Shown: positions 45,766 to 57,474, counted from the stretch's first letter. The stretch: 64,000 nucleotides of DNA from Cephalopachus bancanus (GCA_027257055.1 JAPVLO010000003.1:12279501-12343500), one strand, 5' to 3'. Made by a program: numbers and translations. Notes: generated by a model not told the origin, from the letters alone.

Positions 45766-46305
45766 GACACAAATACGTTACCTGTTGATTCTCCTTCCCA
45801 AATAGCTCATGACTCCTTCCATTTTTTTTCTCATCTCCATCTGTTAAGGCCCCAGTTCCAGCCCCTGAGCTACTGCAAGCCTGCTCACTCATCTCCTCCT
45901 TTTGATCTGATTGACCAGACTAAGAGGGAAGAAAGGAAGTGGAAATAAATATCTATGGGAACGTGCTACAACTGGAAGCAAAGGACAAGGGTTTGGGATA
46001 GCAAGTTGGATGGAAGGCTGATACATCCCACTGGATGCAGCAGGCAGGGAGATTTTGACCACATTTAATGGAGCAGTTTTGGAGAAGTGATGGGCCAGAA
46101 ACCAAGATGCTGTGATCAAAAGAGTGAACGACATTTTAGGACTCAGCATCACCATTCACAATCTGGGAAACACTGACTGAGACAGCAGGGTTAGGTGGAA
46201 GCATGTTTATCCGAGCAGTGCTTGTACTTACAAAACAAAATGACTTAAATGCCCACCTAGAGCAAAGTGGGGTATTAAACTGAGGCAAGAGAGGCAGCTG
46301 GAGAA
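45766..46305. other. Unassigned DNA
   Basis: No gene or named repeat. Frames at 45742-45948 and 45889-46155 contradict each other. Confidence 0.5.
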
Positions 46306-46487
46306 TACAGTGGTAAAGGGCAAAGACTCTGAGCCAGACTGCCTGGTTCAAATCTTACATCTTCTTACTTGCTGTGTATCCATGTGCAAGTTACTGGATC
46401 TCTCTGTGCCTTAAAGGAGAAGGTAATAATACCCATATATCTTGTAGGTATGCTGTAAGGATTAAAATAAGATAAAATATCACACAT
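46306..46487 (+). repeat. MIR SINE interrupted by an L1
   Basis: A well preserved MIR: ACAGTGGTAAAGGGCAAAGAC, AGACTGCCTGGTTCAAATC, TGCTGTGTATCCATGTGCAAG and TCTCTCTGTGCCTTAAAGG. It is cut at 46487 by an L1 3' end with target duplication. Confidence 0.85.
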
Positions 46488-46739
46488 GAGTAGACCCTGA
46501 ACATTTACCATAATACTATAATAAAGGAATTGACAGTAGTGGGATACTGCAAGGGGAGGGAGGGGGTGGACACATAACATCAATAAGGTTACCTGAGCTC
46601 AAATCAGGCAAAGTGGGGACAAAAGGGAAGCCCCAACCTTACCTGTAAGATGACCACTCATATACCTAATACTTAATTGTACTCCACATCTTTAAAATAA
46701 AAAAACAAAATAAGTTAAAACATATAAAATGTTACACAT
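46472..46739 (+). repeat. Lineage-type L1 3'UTR, 5'-truncated, with target duplication
   Basis: About 236 bases (46488-46723): AGTAGACCCTGAACATTTACC, TGACAGTAGTGGGATACTGC, GGGGTGGACACATAACATC and ATACTTAATTGTACTCCAC, with an A-rich tail. The flanks ATAAAATATCACACAT (46472-46487) and ATAAAATGTTACACAT (46724-46739) match at 14 of 16 bases. The 3'UTR resembles that at 60603 and not the anthropoid L1PA type. Confidence 0.88.
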
Positions 46740-47264
46740 CTCGAATTACTAAATACCATTGTACAATTCAAAGGGAGTCAAGATAATTTTTACCACCCCA
46801 TTTTGCAGATGAGTAAAGGACAACCTCACAAGGGGAAAGTGGTGCATCTACCTCATCAGAAGCTATGAGACTTTTCCCTAGATGCTCCCAGTACCATGCT
46901 CTTTCACCACACCACTCTGCCCCCAGTCTGCAGACTCAGGTCTTGCGATTCTTGCTTAGTGCCTTGAAAAGACAAAAGTGCTAGGGAGACTACATAAAGA
47001 AGTCAAAACATTTCTTAGTTTAGTAATGTAATTTTGTTGTCCTTTGTAATCTTTTAAGGTTGAGAGTTTTACTTTGGTGGCCTGCTTGCTGACTTGTTTG
47101 TTAAAATATAAAGTCATCTGGGTTTAGCCTAAATGTAAGCGAGCCTTGTCTTCTTCATTCTTTTTTTCCACATTTCAGTGATCCATTCTGCTTCCTATTT
47201 CTCTCTTCCCACCCCCAGAGCCTCAGTTTACCTATTTTGGGACCCAGCAGCCTCCTACCTTTTC
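46740..47264. other. Unassigned DNA with a possible reverse MIR
   Basis: At about 46785-46925, TTTACCACCCCATTTTGCAG and ATGAGTAAAGGACAACC could be a reverse MIR core. The rest is unassigned. Confidence 0.4.
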
Positions 47265-47860
47265 TTCCTGCCTCTAGACTCTGACCTTCAATGCACCCTC
47301 CACTGGGATAACAGATTAACTTTATAAAAGGTAAATCTATTCACACCTCTCTCCGGCTTACCCTCCAGGGGTGCCCTGTGATCTCAGAATAAAGATCTTA
47401 GCATGGCTGGCAAAAGTTTCTGTGACCAGACTCCTAGTTACCCCTTGTAAGTTTCCCACCCTTCCTCTGACTCTCCTCACCTCCATCTTGCTGTCCATTC
47501 CAGCCACACAGAGGAACTTGTGATTCCTTCGTTGAGATCTTTCTCACGCTGCAACTGGTACCCTGGTTCCTCTCTGGCTCCCCTTTCTTCGCATAAATAA
47601 CTCCTGTTCATCTTTCAAGATTTCAATCATGCCTCCCACCCATGGAAGTCTTCCTTACCAGTACCCCTTACCCACCTCTTCATGAGTTGGCTGCCCCTGC
47701 AGGGCGCCCGCAGCAGCACCCTGCATTTGCATCAGCCTTCAGCGTTTGTCACACCCAGTTATCCGTGGTCTCTTTATATGTCTCTCTTCCTTGACTATTC
47801 CAGGGGCTCCTTTAAGGCAGAGACCATTTCTTTTTCCTTTCCTAGATCCTAGTGGATCTA
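47265..47860 (+). repeat. L2 3' end
   Basis: Continuous L2 phrases: CTCTCCGGCTTACCCTCCAG, AATAAAGATCTTAGCATGG, CTTGCTGTCCATTCCAGCC, CTGTTCATCTTTCAAGATTTC, GGAAGTCTTCCTTACCAGTAC and TTTAAGGCAGAGACCATTTC. Frames across it are relics. Confidence 0.8.
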
Positions 47861-48461
47861 GAAAGTGCTACACACAGACACAGCCAACTAGACACACCAG
47901 AGAAAATGTGCTTTGTAACTGGGAAAGGATATTGAAAAAAATCAAGTTTTCCCACTTTTCAGAGACTTCTAATTGTACCCCGTCAGGCACCACACTTTAA
48001 CTCGCTAGATACCTTGGAGGCGCTAAGAAACTTGTTTTGCCTGTAACTGCACTTTGGAAAAAAATACTGTGTTTACATTTTCTAAGTAAGATAATTAGTT
48101 AGAAAGGCTTCACATGGTATAATTCCATAGATACTATGCTGCTTGCTAGTTACAAAAATAATCGAGCATGTCTCATAAAGATGACTTAATTTCACAAATG
48201 AGTTGTACTCAAGTAAATATTTACTTCAAAATGCAATTTTGTTGAAAAATCTCTCAGAATGCTTTCATTAAGCTCGCATGATGCACAGGCTGTGTAGTTA
48301 TTAAGTCATTATTCAAGGGATGATAATTTCTAAATAAAGGGAAACACATGCTTTCAATGCATCAAATACTTATTTAGAGCTACTTACATGCCAACTCTTG
48401 AGGTGACCACAGTTCCCTTGATCTCTGGTATTAGTGTCTGTCTCTCCCCCCCCCCCGTCTC
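47861..48461. other. Unassigned DNA
   Basis: No gene or named repeat. A C-run at 48446-48456 precedes the microsatellite. Confidence 0.5.
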
Positions 48462-48462
48462 C

Positions 48463-48544
<82 letters not shown>
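48462..48544. repeat. Compound (TC)n(AC)n microsatellite
   Basis: About 20 TC units (48462-48502) directly followed by 21 AC units (48503-48544). The clean switch is typical of compound microsatellites; the TC part can adopt triplex structure and the AC part Z-DNA. Confidence 0.96.
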
Positions 48545-48545
<1 letters not shown>

Positions 48546-48744
48546 ACATGCTCCATAAGCAAGTTCAAAACAGCAAAAGAGCAATGATTTCTTACCTTCT
48601 TTCCTGTTTATGTCTCCAACCCTGATAAATTACCATCAATCTGAACAGTAGAATTCTAATTCTATTTTGTTATTTTTCAATTTTCTGTGTAACAGGCAAA
48701 TCAACTTTGTGAAATTTTAAAAAATAATTTGTGGCAAATCATGT

Positions 48745-49062
48745 TTTATTGGTTGTTGTTGTTGTTGTTGGAGATAAGGTTTCTCTCTATTGCCCAGGCT
48801 GGACTGCAGTGGTGCCATCATAGCTCACTACAGTCTGAGTCTGGGCTTCCTGGGCTCAAGCAATCCTCCTACTTCAGCCTCCTGAGTAGCTGGGACTAGA
48901 GGTGTGCACCACAATGCCTAACTAATTTATTTTTATTTTTTGTAGAGAGATGGGGTCTTGCTATGTTGCCTGGGCTGCTCTTGAACTTCTGGCCTCAAGC
49001 AATTCTCTCACCTCAGCTTCCCAAAGCACTGGGATTACAGATATGAGCCACCACACCCAACC
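48745..49062 (-). repeat. Alu (AluJ-like), reverse
   Basis: TTTCTCTCTATTGCCCAGGC, CAGTGGTGCCATCATAGCTC, TTGTAGAGAGATGGGGTCTTG and GGGATTACAGATATGAGCC. The tail region is (TTG)n at 48752-48769. Confidence 0.9.
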
Positions 49063-49094
49063 AAAAATTAAACCATATTATGACACTCACTTGC

Positions 49095-49640
49095 TTAATG
49101 ATATCTCAAGACACTTACAATAAAATTAGAGCTATTTACCACAAGCAAGAAAGCCCTGTGTGACCCAGCTGCTGCCTACTTATCCCTCCTGACACCCCAC
49201 TAACCCCTAAAGCTCTCTGTGCTCCAACTGCTCTGGGCATTTCTCTTTGCCTTTATCGCACAAGCTGATTCTCACACCAGCAATTCTGCAATCACTATTC
49301 CTTCTCCTTTGAATACTCTTTCTCCAGATCTTTGCATGGCTGACTCCTCATTGTTCAGGCTTCAACCAGAATCACTTCCTCTGAGAGAGCTTCCCTTCCC
49401 TCCACTCACAGCATTTTATTTTTATTAGAACACCTACCTTTCACTGTTTGAAATCTGCTTGTTTCTTAGTTAACTTGCTATTATTTGACTCCCTCCTTTC
49501 CTCCCTTCGAGTAAATATTTCCATGAGAATAAGAATCTGACCTGGCTTGCTTGTAGCAGTATCTCTAGGGCTTTGAATAGTCCCTGGTCCACCATAGATG
49601 TTCAATAATGTTTCTTGAATGAATAAATTGAGAACTGATT
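49095..49640 (+). repeat. L2 3' end
   Basis: AAGCCCTGTGTGACCCAGC, CTGCTCTGGGCATTTCTCTT, CTGACTCCTCATTGTTCAGG, AATCACTTCCTCTGAGAGAG, ATCTGACCTGGCTTGCTTG and GATGTTCAATAATGTTTCTTG follow the L2 3' end in order. This is the longest and clearest L2 in the window. Confidence 0.85.
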
Positions 49641-50039
49641 CCTGCCTGAAAGATCATTCATTTTTAAGATTAAACAGAAAACAAAGCAATCAGAGACAAG
49701 TGCTACAATGGGGTTGACAGAGCCCTACAGCCTTCCCCTTCCTAATGTTCCCTCGTCCCCCATGATTTTTGTGAGATCCTCGTGATGCTCCCTGCTTCCA
49801 TTCCTGCCTCCTTCAGCCCATTCTCGACAATGCAGTGCATGCTCAATCCTACACCCATGGCCTTTAAGGATAAAGTGTTACCTCATTAGCACCCATAAGA
49901 AGTATTTCAAGTTTTGGTTTCAGTAGAGTTCTATAGTTTCATTTCTCACCCTTCTCCAACTCATCCTTCAAACTTCTGAAACTCAAACACTAGTAGATGT
50001 CAATCACTCTCGCTTGCTCTTCATGTTATAAATATGCTG
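49641..50039. other. Unassigned DNA
   Basis: No gene or named repeat recognised. Confidence 0.5.
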
Positions 50040-50345
50040 CTCTCTCTACTTTCAGTTCCATTCTCCATGTCTTAGCCTAGCTAACCTCTATTCCTGGATC
50101 AAGGCTTAGCCTAGATGATTTCACTTTTAGAAAGTCTTTACTGTTTTCTCTCTTTACCTTCTACCCATGGCTGGGTTACCTCCTCTTTGCTCCAGAGCTC
50201 CATTCTGGGACTCAACCCACATCACTTTTTTTGCCTTTTTGTGGCTTGGTTTTCACCACCAGTCCAGAAACTGTCGGTGGCATCTGATTAATCTGGTTTA
50301 TCACTGTCTTCAGTATCTAACATAAAGCACAATAAATATTATGCA
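50040..50345 (+). repeat. L2-like relic
   Basis: CTCCATTCTGGGACTCAACC, CATCACTTTTTTTGCC, TATCACTGTCTTCAGTATC and ACATAAAGCACAATAAATAT fit the L2 3' end weakly. Confidence 0.4.
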
Positions 50346-50999
50346 GCAAGTAATTAAAGTAATGAATACATAGGATAAAATCCTCAGGGGCAGGGAAGGA
50401 AAGGGCACTGAGAGAAGATGAGGTCAATTCAGAGAAGCTTCTAGAAATAAGCAGTGCTGGTCTTTAGTCACTTAAAAACAATTCTAAATACAACAGTTTG
50501 AAAACTGAAAGTCTTTTCTTCACTCATTAGCTGGTAAAACTTTACTTGACCTACTTAGTGTCTTTACTTATTCCACTTAGTGTGAGTATTCATATGTTTT
50601 GCTGTAAGACATGGGTGCATGTGATTGCAAGGTGCTGCCTTACACTTCATTGAATATATTTTGTAACATACTAAATATGAATTTTGTTACCAAAATCAAA
50701 TAAAAGATTATGGTACAGTACTTGAGTTGTCTTAAACAATGAATAGGATTCTAAGAGGCAGAACTGTACAGGAAGGAACAGAATGTCCAGTGGGATAAGG
50801 AATGGTAATTTGCCTAAAATCATTAGAAGGCAGAATCTTTAAATTTATGTTGGAATGATATTTTGGATCTTATGAGCGTCCTTGATTATCAGGGTAAAGA
50901 GACTAAATTTTATTCTGCAGGTGATGAGAAACCAGCAAAGGATTTTCAACCCACAGGTGAGAGCATGTAAAGTAGTTTTGAGGTTCCAGAAGCCATCTG
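50346..50999. other. Unassigned DNA
   Basis: Nothing recognised. Confidence 0.5.
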
Positions 51000-51140
51000 T
51001 ACTCAGCTTCTCAGTTATATGACATTTAGCTGCTCTGAGCCTCAATTATTCCATCTGACAAGTGGGGATAATTTAAAATGGAAATCGAATGAAAAGTGTA
51101 TGTGAAAATATTTTCTAGAATGTGAAGTTCTTTTAAGATA
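51000..51140 (+). repeat. MIR SINE fragment
   Basis: TTATATGACATTTAGCTGC, TCTGAGCCTCAATTATTCC and ATCTGACAAGTGGGGATAA are MIR phrases; the 3' part is lost. Confidence 0.6.
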
Positions 51141-51839
51141 TAAGGTGTAATTATTCTTTGAAAATGAAAACTGCATAGTAGGGGAGTAAGGCAGGGTTTA
51201 GGAGCTGAGTGTTTCCCATGCTGATTTTGTCAGACATCTAAGGGGCGGTGTCCAATAACCAGGTGGAAATGAGGTCCCAGCAATAGATGATAGTTAGAGG
51301 GATAATGATTGACAGCTGTCTGCATAGAGGTAAGAGCAGAGGACACAGGAGTCAGTGCATTGTGGCTTAAAGTAACAGGGGAATAGGTCATAAAAATGCC
51401 CCCTCCCCCTCAGGTGTCAAAAGAAAATGAAATATTCCTTGCTTCATTTACATGAACTATGGCATTTGTGTTTCTAAATTTTAGTTTCTTTTGAGAAAGC
51501 TGTAAGGAAGTTATAACTTCGGGAAATCCTCAGAAGGATATGTTTATTAAGAAGCTGGAACATTGAATAGCACAAGCCCTTCATGCAGAGCATTTGCTGC
51601 TAAGTCATTTGCATTTTATTGAAAAATGAATATTACAGGAAGTCACTGGATAATAAAGACACTACGGGATTTCGTGTCTGGATCCCCCCACCCCAACAAT
51701 GAAAGTACTGAGGGTCCATTTTGCTTCCGAACTATATTTTCTTCCACATTCTTTTTAAAAATCTTTCTTCAAAACTTCATCTTTAAGAATATATTGAAAT
51801 TTAACAGATTATGATAACTGGAAGGATTATTACGTTTCT
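51141..51839. other. Unassigned DNA
   Basis: Nothing recognised. Confidence 0.5.
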
Positions 51840-51960
51840 TATCCCAGTCATTTTATTGATTGCAATTGAGGCCCAGAGATGGGGAGTCACTTGCCCATTA
51901 TCACATGGTGAGTCAGTATAAGAGCATGATCTTGAAGCCAGCTGAAATCTTTTCATTTAC
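51840..51960 (-). repeat. MIR SINE fragment, reverse
   Basis: TTGAGGCCCAGAGATGGGGA, AGTCACTTGCCCATTATCAC and TGGTGAGTCAGTATAAGAG follow the reverse MIR core. Confidence 0.65.
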
Positions 51961-54690
51961 AGCAGTACCAGAGTCTACTGTGTGACTGAAGAGGAAGGTA
52001 AGAGCTTGTATAGAGAGAAGCAATCATTTCTTTCCCCATACTGATGAGTGGACATGTTTCTATTCTTTCCTCTGCGTCTTCCAGTCTCACTTGGCACCTC
52101 ACATGGCCATGCTTCTCGTTGATTCCTTCCAACTTGATTGCACCCTTCTTCTAAACAGCATCTCCATCTCCAGTTGGCCACACTTCCTACATCCAGAGCA
52201 ACACCTGACAGCAAAAGTGACGCCCTAGAGGGGACTCCTGGAAAAATCCTAGCACATTTTCATCTCCTGCCATCATCCTTAGTGGTGACTCATTCTGTCC
52301 CACACTGCTCTGATTCAGGCGATGGAGACCCAGGGTTCCCCATGCCCAGTGATGAGCTGCTCACTCAGTGCCACTGAGGATGGACGCAGAGAGATTTGGG
52401 TTGTCCGAGAGAAGGAATGGTGCATCTAGTGCAGCTGTGAGAGACCCAGCTAGTGGGAAAGACTGGGCTGATCCCAGTCAGGGTAGCATGTGAGAGCCAG
52501 TGTGCAGTCATGAGAGGCAGGTCTCAAGATCCATGGTCAGATACAAGGAAGGAGAGAGCACGTCCTTTGTAAATACAGCAGGGCGGGCAAAGCTCCTGGA
52601 GTTACCTCCAAGGTGGTCACCAAACTATTGAGAGGCCCAGAGATGGAAAGTGAAGGCCTTGCTGAGTGGCCAAAGGAAGACAGAGGAATGGGCAATTGAA
52701 GGACAGCTCAGAAACTGAGCTTCTGACTTTGATTTTGCTCCCTTGAGAGTTTCCCTCTTATGTTTCTTGGGTCTATTCTTAGTGCAGCACACCACTGTGG
52801 ATGAGAGTGAACAGAACCCCATCCATGTGTCTCTTTTTTTCACCCAATGTCCTCCTCAAGCAAGGACCAATGAGAGTCTGCCACAGGTGGCTGAGGCCAC
52901 TTGAGGGTACTCTTCAGGCTGCACTAAAACCAGTACAGAAACCGAGCGAATATTAGTACCATGACTCCAATGGCTAGGCCAATTATAGCAGCCCTCTCTG
53001 CAAGTGTGTTCATTTCTACATGCTATACACATGACAACTGCCCCCACACACTTTCTACATATTTGTACGTATATATTTTCCAGCCATAGAATACATCATC
53101 CATTCATTGATTCCATCAGTGTGTGCTAAGTGAGATATACTGGGTACTCAGAACACAAAGATGAATAAATCCTAGGGGAATATTTACTATGCTCTATTTC
53201 CATGTTGAGAAAACGTAGAGGATTTTTGTTGTTTCTTTGAGGTGTTTTTGCTTTGTTTTTAATCACCTTGATGGGATAATGGAATAGAGCTCTTAGCTAC
53301 TGTTCTTTATTTCTTAATTAGGGGTGTCCTTGTTTCATTTCATATTTTCAAAGTTAGGCCCCTTACTTTGACCAGAGGTGTTTTAGTTTTGCATTTTCCA
53401 AATTGCTTTGTCAATGCTATGATGAATCATCCTTCCTTCATAGAAAAATCAGTCTCTTGTGAAGCTTTTACGGCACTCACCTGTCTCTATTAATCATTAA
53501 CCATTTCTTCCTCAATGGCCCATTAACACCCCTGACATTGCATTTCACTCATTTGATTGAGTTGTATTAGCTTTCATGTCAGCTATGAAATTTGATCTTC
53601 CTCTGAACCTCAACACACATTCCAGAGCTTGGCATATAGTGGGTGCTCAGTTAATGTGGTCCTGAATACATTTAACCAGGCACAAGTGTATTTGTTCCGT
53701 TGAAGTCAAAAGAGCAAGTCAGAGAGTCTGAGAGACAGACACATTGTGCCAGCTTATTCTTCACCTTAAGTGAGGGAAGATCCCCTGCCTTGGTACAATG
53801 ACCTTGCAGAGGTATAATACCTAGTAGCTATTGATGTCTTGAGCCCCTGTCTTGGTCATCATGGGAAGGACCCAAAATGAACCCCAGATCAGAGCAAACA
53901 GGAGGATGTTAATGAGTGGCCTGGATGAATTAGACAGGCCTGGTTTGCTTCACATTTAGCCTGATCCAGTTTCCATCATCTTAGAAAAATAGGACAAATA
54001 TTTAGGCAATGTTGCAATCCAAATAAAACAGAAACGTTTTGTGATGTATGTGGGGGTCAGTGAAGGAGCATATAGAGTGCATACCAAATGCCCATCTGGG
54101 GAATCGTTCAAGGGAGCGGCTAGATGTCTTGGAAGACTTGGCAAGAAGACAGCTGAGAGCCGTGTGCAGCCCATCCATGCATCGCGATTCAATTTCTGGG
54201 CTTACATAACACAGTGGAAAGGAGGCCCTATCCATTCTCACAGAGAAGAGCGAGGCGGACAGGCATGAGCAGGGATCACTTTGGTACTGCTTGGTATTCC
54301 TGCCACTGCTTACAGCTTCTAATAAAATCCACAACTGGGCAGTTTGTTTACCATTTCACAAAAGGCAATCTCACCAGCCTTGGTAAATGTTAGGAACCTG
54401 AAATGCATCAGAGAAGCAATGGCTTAATAAGATACATATTGCTCCATCAACTCATTGTTTATTCAATGTGGCTCATTCAAATACAGGAGAAGAATACTGA
54501 AAGGCAACCAAACAAAAGCAATCCTCCCTCCTCTCCCTCCTCTGTCCCATTGTGCCGTCACAGAAGCCATGAGTGAAGCAGATGAGCATGATACATGTAC
54601 TTTCTTGACAGTGACGAAATACACTGAGATGATTCCAACAGTAGATTTGGGCAGCAGGATTTATTTTTTCTCCTAATCACTGTTCTTTTT
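51961..54690. other. Unassigned DNA, largest gap without a named repeat
   Basis: About 2.7 kb. L2-like scraps occur at 53085-53165 and 53620-53680 (AGCTTGGCATATAGTGGGTG, CTCAGTTAATG). Longer frames (52138-52377, 54002-54334) have no recognised domain. Such a quiet, repeat-poor stretch may be constrained or just old. Confidence 0.45.
52924..53013 (-). CDS. Micro-ORF, 29-residue hydrophobic peptide (doubtful)
   Basis: The reverse strand reads ATG (purine at -3) then 29 residues to TAG: a short charged start (MNTLAER), about 16 hydrophobic residues (AAIIGLAIGVMVLIFA) and an aromatic end (RFLYWF). It has the shape of a single-pass micropeptide such as the muscle calcium-pump regulators, but I see no sequence similarity to them. 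Upstream and downstream frames are closed. Hydrophobic short frames are common by chance. Confidence 0.1.
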   Translation of the reverse strand: MNTLAERAAIIGLAIGVMVLIFARFLYWF

Positions 54691-55007
54691 CAAAAGATTT
54701 TATTTAATTAATTAATTTTTTGAGTCAGAGTCTCACTCTGTCACCCAGGCTGGAGTGCAGTGGCACACTGCTCACAGCCACCGCAGCCTCAACCTGCTGG
54801 GTTCAGGTGATACTTCTACCTCAGCCTTCGAAGTACCTGGAACCACAGGCATGAATGCCAGCTAATTTTTTGATATATTGTAGAGATAAGGTCTTGCTGT
54901 GTTGCTCAGGCTGGTCTTGAACCCCTGAGCTCAGACAATCCTCTAGACTCTGCCTCCCAAAGTGCTGGGATTACAGGCATTAGCCACTCTACCTGGCCAA
55001 AAGATTT
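54691..55007 (-). repeat. Alu with 10-bp target duplication, reverse
   Basis: A dimeric Alu at 54701-54997 between CAAAAGATTT repeats (54691-54700 and 54998-55007). It reads TGAGTCAGAGTCTCACTCTG, AACCTGCTGGGTTCAGGTG and TTTGATATATTGTAGAGATAA. AACCTGCTGGG and the ATATATTGTAG linker are the complement of the early lineage-specific type (CAGCAGGTT, CTACAATA). Confidence 0.92.
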
Positions 55008-55017
55008 GAAATTGTGA

Positions 55018-55074
55018 AATGACATACATAAAGGGCTATTTTTATGTACGAATGACATACATAAAGGGCTTTAA
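55018..55074 (+). repeat. 33-bp-offset partial duplication
   Basis: AATGACATACATAAAGGGCT occurs at 55019-55037 and again at 55051-55070, offset by 33 bases. A small local duplication adjacent to the Alu end. Confidence 0.85.
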
Positions 55075-55299
55075 ACCTATAGACATGGAATTTCTTAAGT
55101 GTTGTTGAATGAATAGTCGCCATCCTGATCAAGAGACCGTCATCAGCACATCGTAAGGTGCCTTTTCTAATCACGATGCCCACCTTTAGAGCAGCCACCC
55201 TCTGACTCTTAGGCTCATAATTTTGTTTGTCTTTATTGCCTCGCTACTTTTCTAAACCTCCTGGAACAATATACTCTTTGTCTATTTTAAAACAAGATT

Positions 55300-55550
55300 T
55301 GCTCTGACCTTACTAACTTTGGGACTGTGAGCAATTTACTTAACGTCTCTGAGCCTCAGTTTTATTATCTGTAAAATGAGAAAGGAAGGTTAATAATACA
55401 ATAGTATTTTCCTCACAGGCTTGTTATGAGAATTCCATGTGTGCATATACACACACCACATAAACACACACACATATGTATAATGCTTAGCGTGATGCTT
55501 GACCAGTATCTACTCAATATGTTAGCTGTTTTGCTTATTATTGCCATTAT
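55300..55550 (+). repeat. MIR SINE with a CA insertion
   Basis: GGACTGTGAGCAATTTACTT, AACGTCTCTGAGCCTCAG, TTATCTGTAAAATGAGAAAG, CTCACAGGCTTGTTATGAG, then an (AC)-type stretch at 55441-55478, then ATGCTTAGCGTGATGCTTG. One of the clearest MIRs here. Confidence 0.8.
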
Positions 55551-55784
55551 ACCAGATGACCTCAAAGGTAACTTCAGAACTGCATTCTACGTATCCACTG
55601 AAGTAGGGGGTAGAGCACAGACTTCTCTGATCAAGAATGTGGTCTCCATCTGGCTGCTCGTTTTATGAATGACGCGAGTTTAGGTGAGTTACAACACTCT
55701 CTGAGCTTCCGTTATCTGTAAAAGAAGAGAATTCACAGCTCTATCAAATGGTGGCTGGGGGTGGGGGAGAACCATTGGGTAAGT

Positions 55785-55990
55785 GGATAAAGAGTAGAGC
55801 ATGAGCCTTGGGATCCAACAGGCCTGGGTGCCCTCCTTGCTCTTTGACAAGCACTAAATTCCTCTGAAAGTTTGTTTCCTTTGGTGATATCAGAATAAGA
55901 ATATCTGCCAAAGTTTAACAAATAAGAATCCTGACACAGAATCTGATCTGTAGCATGGCCTCAAATACTTTATGTCCTTTCTTGGCTTTT
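55785..55990 (+). repeat. MIR SINE fragment
   Basis: GAGTAGAGCATGAGCCTTGG, GATCCAACAGGCCTGGGTG, TTGACAAGCACTAAATTCC and GATATCAGAATAAGAATATC follow MIR. Confidence 0.55.
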
Positions 55991-56709
55991 GTTCACTTTT
56001 CAGTGAAATGGAGAAAGTAGTGTTAGTCTTTTCAAACTCATACGGTTTTGTATTAAATGAGGTAATGGAAGTGAAGTCACTTTTTGAAGTATATTGTCAT
56101 GACACTAAAAATTGTAATTAGTAAGAAGTTGAATTATCAGGCCAGGATTTATTTTGTCTAGCTTTATCTGACAAAAATGAGTATTAATAAAAATATTCAA
56201 GAGTCTTCTAAACAGTGTATTTACTTGCTTATTTATTTAACAATTATTCAGTGAGCATACACTATACCAGAACATTTTAAAATAGGATTCTCTTTTTGAA
56301 AATTATTTTGGCCTAGTTCAAAAGATGGTCTTATGTCAATAATTAGAAAAAGATGGATTAAAAAATAGATGAAGGAAGTGAAGTTAAGGAAAAACAAAGG
56401 CAGAAAAATAAAATGAAGCCAGACATAAGATTTACCCAGGAGAACTATGATATAATTCTATACTCTGGTAAAGATGGGCTATATATTTTTCCCCCACAGA
56501 AGATAATGCAAGAGAAAAAGCCACTGATTACAGAGAGTTTATAAAGATGTTATCAGCTGGTCCTGCATCAGCATGACCTGGTGCTCTTTCCATCTTTTAT
56601 CACCTGAACACCTGAAATTCCACACCTACTCCTTTGGGCTGAGAAAATGTTACAAGATCTCTAATGCCTATGTAAACATGTCTTGCTATTTGAAATTAAG
56701 GATGTAGGT
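55991..56709. other. Unassigned DNA
   Basis: Nothing recognised. Confidence 0.5.
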
Positions 56710-57115
56710 ATTGGTACCCATAGCAACTCTTGGCAAAACTCTTTTGGGAAATAATTTTGTAAAAGTAATAAAAATGTTAACCAGTTTTCAAGATTTTCAA
56801 GGTTTTTTCCTAAGAAAGTAATTCAGTTAAAAAAAGTCAATGAATAAAAATGATCACTGCAGTTTTATCTATAACTAGTTATAGAGGAAGCACCCTAGTT
56901 ATGCAAAAAAAAATAGGAGAATGCTTGGGCACAACATAGAATATTCTTTCCATTAATTACTTTGGAGGCATAAAAAATGCTGCCAAATTGGCTTAGTTTC
57001 TTCAATAAAACTTGGAGGGTAAAATTCAAAATGATTGCACTGATGTGAAATATATAAACTAAAGACTAGAAAATAAAAATATTATGATGTTTTGTTATAG
57101 ATAGATTACAGACAA
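56710..57115 (+). repeat. Ancient L1 3' end (ORF2 tail)
   Basis: TTTGGGAAATAATTTTGTAAA, AAGAAAGTAATTCAGTTAAA, GATCACTGCAGTTTTATC, GAGAATGCTTGGGCACAAC and ATGCTGCCAAATTGGCTTAG parallel the old L1 ORF2 tail. The young Alu at 57148 landed just beyond it. Confidence 0.6.
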
Positions 57116-57132
57116 ATTTTGTTTCATATTTT

Positions 57133-57463
57133 AAAAACCATCTTTCAGCCGGGCTCGGTGGCTCAGCCTGTAATCCTGCGCCTTTGGGAGGCTGAGGTGA
57201 GTGGATGGCCTGAGCCCGCAGGTTCGAGACCCGCCTGGGCAGTGAGACCTCATCTCTCCGATAAATCTAAAAATCAGCCGGGCGTGGTAGCGCATGCCTG
57301 TAATTCTGGCTACTCGGAAGGCTGAGGCGGAAAGATCGCCAGAGCCCAGCAAGTCGAGGCTGCAGTGGCCGGGAGCGGCCACTGCACTCCAGTCTGGGCG
57401 ACAGAGTGAGACTCCAACTCAAAAATAAAAAATAAAAAACAAACAAAAAAAAACCGTCTTTCA
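57133..57463 (+). repeat. Young lineage-specific Alu with target duplication
   Basis: A complete Alu at 57148-57448 between AAAAACCATCTTTCA and AAAAACCGTCTTTCA (57133-57147 and 57449-57463; one mismatch in 15). A box TGGCTCAGCCTG at 57159-57170; B box GGTTCGAGACC at 57221-57231. Shares with the copy at 25246 the GCCTTTGGGAGG, GACCCGCCTGGGCAG and GGGAGCGGCCACTGCAC variants, so the two belong to one recent subfamily. Confidence 0.95.
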
Positions 57464-57474
57464 GTTTAGTTTGG

